Of a stretch of DNA of 64,000 nucleotides, positions 59,979-64,000 are shown in pieces. This stretch comes from Pseudomonadota bacterium (lineage in GTDB: Bacteria; Myxococcota_A; Polyangia; Polyangiales; Polyangiaceae). The notes beneath the pieces are model-generated. The model ran no database searches, was not told where the DNA came from, and was given only the letters and a program-made list of their open reading frames with translations. Each line of letters opens with the position of its first letter. Position 1 is the stretch's first letter. The DNA is taken from contig JAEXCN010000355.1 in NCBI GenBank assembly GCA_023402175.1, positions 19,044-83,043 on the forward strand, in the 5' to 3' direction. A program made the position numbers and the translations under genes.

Positions 59979-60584
59979 TTGCACCAGGACAGAGTCCCGG
60001 TGTTCGCCGCACGCCTCACAGATTTGACCACGGACGAGAAGCGAGCTGAGCCCGCCGCGCGCGCGCTCGATCCACGGCTGCATCGGCTGGCGATCGAGCA
60101 CTATGACTTCGTCTGGCGTTCGCTTCGACGGCTCGGCATCACGCCCCCCGAGACCGACGACGCGACCCAACAGGTCTTCTTGATCCTCTCGCGCAAGCTC
60201 TCGAGCGTGCGCGAGGGTCACGAGCGCAGTTACATCGTCGGAATTGCGCTCCGGGTCGCCGCGAGCGTGAGACGCGGTCGCGCAAACGCTCGCCGGCGAG
60301 AAATCGCCGAGGACGATGCGCCGGAGTCGTTGTCGCCGACGGCGACGCCGGAGGCCGACCTCGGTCGCGCCGAAGCGCGCGCGCTGCTCGACGAAGTCCT
60401 GGCGGCGCTACCCGAAGACCGCCGGACGGTGTTCGTTCTTTTCGAGCTCGAAGAGCTCAGCAAGCCAGAGATAGCGGACCTCCTCGATCTCCCGATCGGA
60501 ACCGTAGCGTCCCGTCTCCAGCGCGCGCGTGAAGACTTCCGAGCGGCCATCGCTCGTCTTCGCGCGAGAAGGCAAGGAGTCTAA
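59979..60584 (+). CDS. ECF-type RNA polymerase sigma factor (cassette D)
   Basis: Up to 201 aa. Region 2: YDFVWRSLRRLGITPPETDD, ATQQVFLILSRKLSSVREGH, ERSYIVGIALRVAASVRRGR, in which the usual LRTWLFRIA is again altered, as in copy B. Region 4: FVLFELEELSKPEIADLLDL, PIGTVASRLQRAREDF, close to B (FVLFEMEQLSIAEIATTLEL). The start is uncertain: TTG 59979, or GTG 60000 seven codons later. Its TAA ends 1 nt before the GTG of the anti-sigma gene. Confidence 0.9.
   Translation: MHQDRVPVFAARLTDLTTDEKRAEPAARALDPRLHRLAIEHYDFVWRSLRRLGITPPETDDATQQVFLILSRKLSSVREGHERSYIVGIALRVAASVRRGRANARRREIAEDDAPESLSPTATPEADLGRAEARALLDEVLAALPEDRRTVFVLFELEELSKPEIADLLDLPIGTVASRLQRAREDFRAAIARLRARRQGV
60574..60579 (+). promoter_or_regulatory. 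Ribosome binding site AAGGAG for the cassette D anti-sigma gene
   Basis: AAGGAG inside the last codons of the sigma gene, 6 nt before GTG 60586. It fixes the start and shows that D uses its own ribosome binding site where A-C use stop/start overlap. Confidence 0.72.
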
Positions 60585-60585
60585 C

Positions 60586-61395
60586 GTGTCCCAACTCGAT
60601 TCCGAACGGATCCTCAGTGCGCCGATTGACGAGACCGAGCGCATTTTGCTCGAGTCCGCCAAGGACGACGCGCCCGATCTGCGAGCGCGCGATCGGATGC
60701 TCGCCGCGCTGGCAGCTGCCCCCGCGCCGACCGCGACGCGCGTGCGCGAGGCGCTTCGCGCCGGCGGAGCCTCGAGCTACGTCGGAGCCCTCGCGCTCCT
60801 CGCAGCCGTCGCCGCGGTCGCGGTCGCGATCGCGACTCCCTGGGAAACTCACTCGATGGTGGGCACTCCCCCGCCGGCGCAGCCCAGCGTCGCCGGGCCG
60901 GCGATCACGACCGCGGCCCCGCCTCCGGTGCTCGACGACGGGCCCTCCGCAGTCCCGCTCCTCACGCCGGACCTCCTGCCGAGCGTGCCCCGTCCGAAGA
61001 TCGCCGCTCCGAAGAGCGCCGCTCCGAAGCGGATGGCGCTCCCGGCGCCCGAGCCTAGCGCCGACTCCGAACCTCGCCCTTCCTCGCTTTCGCGCGAAAT
61101 CGTGGAGATCGAGGCCGCACGCACCTCGCTCGCGGCGGGGGACGCGGCGAAGACGCTCGTCACCCTCGACCGGTACGACCGCGACTTCCCGAAAGGAGCG
61201 TTCGCCGTGGAGAGCTCCGTCCTCCGGATCGAGGCGCTCGCTCGCTCCGGACGCACGGACGAAGCGCGACGTCTCGGGACGCGGTTTCTCGAGACCCATC
61301 GAAACGGCGCCTTCTCTCGTCGGGTCGCGATCACCCTCGAGAGCATGACCCCGCACCGGACGGGGACTCCGGTGCTCGATTCCAGCGGCGAATAG
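60586..61395 (+). CDS. Putative anti-sigma factor, membrane protein with TPR-like C-terminus (cassette D)
   Basis: A 269-aa protein: cytosolic N-terminus with an acidic helix (PIDETERILLESAKDDAPDL), membrane helix 65-84 (YVGALALLAAVAAVAVAIAT), and a Pro/Ala linker with a PRPKIAAPKSAAPK repeat. C-terminal helices are EIEAARTSLAAGDAAKTLVT, LDRYDRDFPKGAFAVESSVL, RIEALARSGRTDEARRLGTR and FLETHRNGAFSRRV. The final pair matches copy B (EIEALARTGRLEDAAARGER, FLERHPDSPYTRRV) nearly residue for residue, so D and B are the closest pair. Confidence 0.82.
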   Translation: MSQLDSERILSAPIDETERILLESAKDDAPDLRARDRMLAALAAAPAPTATRVREALRAGGASSYVGALALLAAVAAVAVAIATPWETHSMVGTPPPAQPSVAGPAITTAAPPPVLDDGPSAVPLLTPDLLPSVPRPKIAAPKSAAPKRMALPAPEPSADSEPRPSSLSREIVEIEAARTSLAAGDAAKTLVTLDRYDRDFPKGAFAVESSVLRIEALARSGRTDEARRLGTRFLETHRNGAFSRRVAITLESMTPHRTGTPVLDSSGE

Positions 61396-61440
61396 GCGAC
61401 GAGACTCGCCGCTTCCGCCGCTTCTCATTTCCCATTCATC

Positions 61441-61447
61441 GAAGGAG
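61441..61447 (+). promoter_or_regulatory. Ribosome binding site GAAGGAG for the cassette D Cys-rich gene
   Basis: GAAGGAG lies 8 nt before GTG 61456. The gap after the anti-sigma gene is 60 nt, unlike the 4-nt overlaps in A-C. Confidence 0.7.
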
Positions 61448-61455
61448 CTTCCGTC

Positions 61456-62667
61456 GTGAAACCTGGCCTCGTGGGCATCACCTCTGCGCTGATGGTCGTG
61501 GGCTTCGCCCTGCAATCATGCGCCGCCGACGTCTCGCTCGGTCTCGGCCTCGACGACGCCGGAGTCGAAGAGGCAGGATCGAGCACTCCGAGCTTCACCC
61601 CACCGCCGGATGCCGGCCTCGCGGACGCGGAGCTGACGCCGGCCGAGCCGCTGAAGGAGTGCATCGGCACCGAATGCGTCTGGCCTCGCGCGACCTGCGG
61701 CGACGGCTCGATTGCACGATGCAACGTGGATCTGCTCACCGACAACAACAATTGCGGCGAGTGCGGGCACAAATGCGAGCAGTACATCGAGGTGTCGCTC
61801 GGCTCGCAGTGCATGGGAGGCAAGTGCCGTCCCTTCTGCACGCACTCGAGCCTCCAGGACTGCAACGGCCTCGTCGACGACGGATGCGAAGCCGACGTAT
61901 CGAGCAACACGGAGAACTGCGGCACCTGTGGCAACAAGTGCCCGGAGGGCATTCCGTGCCGTAACGGGACCTGCACCTGCGGCGACGGCATGGTCGTCTG
62001 CAACGGCGAGTGCGTCGACCTCGCGACCGACGACAACAACTGCGGCGCGTGCGGCAACGCTTGCGAGTTCGTCGCCGAGCCTTGCGCCCCCAAAGACCTC
62101 CCTCCGAATACGCGGTACAAGTGCGCGAAGGGCCAGTGCGGGCAGTTCGTCTGCTCGTCGAGTGATCGCAAGGACTGCAACGGCGACCTGAAACTCGGCT
62201 GCAACTCGACCGACGGGTGCGAGGTCGAGGTCTCGACGGACCCGAACAACTGCGGGGCGTGCGGGAACAAGTGCGCACCCGGGCAATTCTGCCGGAATTA
62301 CATGGGCAGCAACCAGTGCGTCTGCGGCCCCGGCGAGACGGCCTGCGGCGACATCGTGAGTGAGTATGGGCTGTTCGACTGCGTCGACGTCATGACCGAC
62401 GCGAAGAACTGCGGCGGGTGCGGCCACGCCTGCCCGAGCGCGCCGAACGCGAACGCCGTGTGCCGGAGCGGCATCTGCGGGCTCGAGTGCCCCCCGAATC
62501 GGGCCGACTGCAACGGCGACTGGGCCGACGGATGCGAGGTCGATCTCCTCTCGAACATGCGCAATTGCGGAGCGTGCGGTCAGGCTTGCGACGTCGACGG
62601 CGGACAGCCGTGCATCAACGGCTCGTGTCTCATGGTCGAGTGTGACGCCGGCATCACCACTCACTGA
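61456..62667 (+). CDS. Six-module NCGxCGxxC cysteine-rich lipoprotein (cassette D)
   Basis: A 403-aa lipoprotein (lipobox LQSC, Cys22). Modules: NCGECGHKC, NCGTCGNKC, NCGACGNAC, NCGACGNKC, NCGGCGHAC and NCGACGQAC. Inter-module loops include CNGLVDDGCEADVSSNTENC and CNGDWADGCEVDLLSNMRNC. The start of the mature protein (CIGTECVWPRATCGDGSIAR) parallels copy A (CPVTTCTLPWATCPSSEFPC). It ends GGQPCINGSCLMVECDAGIT. The start is GTG 61456, set by GAAGGAG. Confidence 0.9.
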   Translation: MKPGLVGITSALMVVGFALQSCAADVSLGLGLDDAGVEEAGSSTPSFTPPPDAGLADAELTPAEPLKECIGTECVWPRATCGDGSIARCNVDLLTDNNNCGECGHKCEQYIEVSLGSQCMGGKCRPFCTHSSLQDCNGLVDDGCEADVSSNTENCGTCGNKCPEGIPCRNGTCTCGDGMVVCNGECVDLATDDNNCGACGNACEFVAEPCAPKDLPPNTRYKCAKGQCGQFVCSSSDRKDCNGDLKLGCNSTDGCEVEVSTDPNNCGACGNKCAPGQFCRNYMGSNQCVCGPGETACGDIVSEYGLFDCVDVMTDAKNCGGCGHACPSAPNANAVCRSGICGLECPPNRADCNGDWADGCEVDLLSNMRNCGACGQACDVDGGQPCINGSCLMVECDAGITTH

Positions 62668-62682
62668 CGGGGAATCTCGAAC

Positions 62683-63870
62683 ATGAAATCTCGATCGATG
62701 AACACGCCCCGGACCCTGTTCGCGGCGACGCTCCTCGCGTTCGCGGCGACCGGCCTCATCGTCGCTTGCGCGGAGTCCGCTCCTGCACCGGAGGCCTCCG
62801 AGCCCGGAGCGCAGATCATCCCGAAGCCGAGCACGGACGCCGAGGCCGACGGCGCGATCCTTCCCCTGGAGGACGCCGGTTGCGAAGGCGACGCTTCGGA
62901 TTGCGGGACGGCGCAGCCGGACTCTTGCGAGGGTGTCGCCTGGTGTCCCGCGACCAACCCGGCAGACTCGCGGAGCGCCTTCACGGCAGTCTGGGGCACG
63001 AACAAGGACGACGTTTGGGCGGTGGGCTCCGGCGGCGCCGTCGTCCACTTCGACGGCACCGCGTGGAAGGACGCCTCGCTCCAGACGACGCGAACGCTCT
63101 TCTCCGTCGGCGGGAGCGGCCCGGACGACGTCTGGATCGTCGGTACGTACGGGACCCTCTATCACCGTAGCGGCGGCAGCGCCTTCGAGGCGAAGCCCAT
63201 CGTTCCTTACGCGGGCGCCGCGGAGAAGATGCTCACGAGCGTCTGGAGCACCTCGCCCGACCAGGTCTGGATCAGCGGCGAGTCGCTCAAGATCCCGACC
63301 GAGACGAAGGCGGCCATGCAATATCGAAGGACGGTGGTGGACGGCGGAGCCCGCTGGCAAGCCGTATCTCCATGTTCGACGTGCACGGTCGTGAGCCGTG
63401 TCTGGGGTCCGAGCCCGGACGAGGTCTGGTCCGTAGGCTCTCGCGGCAAGGCGTACCGCACGACCCTTCCGGCCGACGGTGACGGCGGCGCGCCCGTCTC
63501 CGTCGAGATCGCGACGAAGGCGACCCAGGATCTGCGCGCCGTCTGGGGAAGCAGCAAGGACGACATCTGGCTCGTCGGCCGCAGGGGAACGCTCCGCCGC
63601 TGCCTCGCGGGGGCGACCGAGTGCGAGCCCGTCGAGGCGGGCACGACCGAAGATCTCCACGCCGTCTGGGGCAGCGCGGCGGACGACGTCTGGGTCGCCG
63701 GTGCCAACGGGACCATCCTCCACTTCGACGGAAAGAGCTGGAGTCACTCGACGGCCGCGTTCCCCGCCGCTCGCAAGCCGAACCTGTACGGCGTCTGGGG
63801 GAGCGCCGGCACCGACGTGTGGATCGTCGGCGAGAACGCCCTTCTGCACTTCACTGGAGCGAACCAATGA
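62683..63870 (+). CDS. Beta-propeller-like lipoprotein, first of the pair (cassette D)
   Basis: A 395-aa lipoprotein (lipobox IVAC, Cys29). Blades: AVWGTNKDDVWAVGSGGAVV, HFDGTAWKD, VGGSGPDDVWIVGTYGTLYH, SVWSTSPDQVWISGESLKIP, RVWGPSPDEVWSVGSRGKAY, AVWGSSKDDIWLVGRRGTLR, AVWGSAADDVWVAGANGTIL and GVWGSAGTDVWIVGENALLH. The closing HFDGKSWSHSTAAFPAARKP, followed by NLYGVWGS, repeats the copy B protein (HFDGTSWSESVAAFSIGQKK, then PHLYGVWGS), so these are orthologous slots. It begins 15 nt after the Cys-rich gene, with GGGGAA upstream. Confidence 0.88.
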   Translation: MKSRSMNTPRTLFAATLLAFAATGLIVACAESAPAPEASEPGAQIIPKPSTDAEADGAILPLEDAGCEGDASDCGTAQPDSCEGVAWCPATNPADSRSAFTAVWGTNKDDVWAVGSGGAVVHFDGTAWKDASLQTTRTLFSVGGSGPDDVWIVGTYGTLYHRSGGSAFEAKPIVPYAGAAEKMLTSVWSTSPDQVWISGESLKIPTETKAAMQYRRTVVDGGARWQAVSPCSTCTVVSRVWGPSPDEVWSVGSRGKAYRTTLPADGDGGAPVSVEIATKATQDLRAVWGSSKDDIWLVGRRGTLRRCLAGATECEPVEAGTTEDLHAVWGSAADDVWVAGANGTILHFDGKSWSHSTAAFPAARKPNLYGVWGSAGTDVWIVGENALLHFTGANQ

Positions 63871-64000
63871 GTATCTCCATCCGAGCACGCACGAGCGCGG
63901 TGTTCGTGATCGGCGCCGTGTGCGCAGCCGCGGTCGCCTGCGCCGACGCCACCGTCGGCGCCGACGACCTCGGGCCCGACGACGTGATGAGCGACGCGAG
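63867..64000 (+). CDS. Lipoprotein N-terminus, expected second propeller of cassette D (cut by window end)
   Basis: Only the first 44 codons are present: signal peptide (TSAVFVIGAVCAAAVAC, lipobox AVAC, Cys25) and the start of an acidic linker (DDLGPDDVMSDA). Its ATG overlaps the stop of the preceding propeller gene (ATGA), the junction type of the other cassettes. By position it should encode the second beta-propeller lipoprotein, with RCC1 and a terminal gene beyond the window. Confidence 0.8.
   Translation, partial: MSISIRARTSAVFVIGAVCAAAVACADATVGADDLGPDDVMSDA

Noticed and set aside
61516..63888. 790-codon minus-strand frame over cassette D
   Set aside because: It is antisense to the Cys-rich and propeller genes, with Asp/Arg/Val-rich repeats that only mirror them.

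Overview
The window is GC-rich (roughly two-thirds G+C) and reads like a large-genome myxobacterium (Myxococcota), probably a Polyangiales relative of Labilithrix. That placement is inferred from the many lipoproteins with DAG/Cys-rich, RCC1 and IgGFc-binding domains, a Ser/Thr kinase, and the number of ECF sigma factors. It holds about 55 protein genes, two chimeric pseudogene loci and three copies of a dispersed hairpin repeat. I saw no rRNA, tRNA, CRISPR array, transposase or phage genes.

The dominant feature is one gene cassette present four times. Its order is: ECF sigma factor, single-pass membrane protein with a TPR-like C-terminus in the anti-sigma position, cysteine-rich lipoprotein with exactly six NCGxCGxxC modules, two beta-propeller-like lipoproteins, RCC1 seven-bladed-propeller lipoprotein, and a last exported protein. 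Copy A is at 6725-15944 (-), copy B at 23932-32219 (-), copy C at 50400-58679 (-) and copy D at 59979-64000 (+, cut by the window end). In A, B and C nearly every junction is a 4-nt stop/start overlap, so each is a tightly coupled operon. A and B end with IgGFc-binding-domain lipoproteins; C ends with a different predicted propeller. A and C are preceded by homologous exported proteins (14973, 57594). C and D point away from each other around one small membrane-protein gene. I read the cassette as a cell-surface lipoprotein array under its own sigma/anti-sigma switch. The components are recognisable, but I know of no described system with this architecture.

Left end (1-6646): a YCII/ECF sigma pair, a Ser-rich lipoprotein, an alpha/beta hydrolase, a VOC-SRPBCC-ArsR operon and a 597-aa lipoprotein. 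Between A and B (16192-23922): a metallophosphatase lipoprotein, an unknown lipoprotein, an orphan GldG-like lipoprotein, a cyclopropane-fatty-acid-synthase-like gene divergent from a TetR gene over a palindromic site, and an FAD monooxygenase divergent from an AraC regulator.

Between B and C (32220-50399): a DHFR/SDR chimeric pseudogene. Next is an efflux operon (redoxin-like lipoprotein, TolC, MFP, RND pump, DUF6268-like outer-membrane protein), then a PAS protein with a membrane Ser/Thr kinase, then an OmpR-type two-component system. A 33-bp sequence with 10-bp-spaced TGTCCG repeats lies upstream of both the efflux operon and the PAS-kinase operon and next to the response-regulator gene, suggesting one regulon. 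Then come an RsbQ-like hydrolase with a PAS histidine kinase, rsmG, and a truncated radical-SAM/hydrolase chimera. The three hairpin repeats lie at 32513, 48471 and 50192; two of them abut the chimeric pseudogenes.
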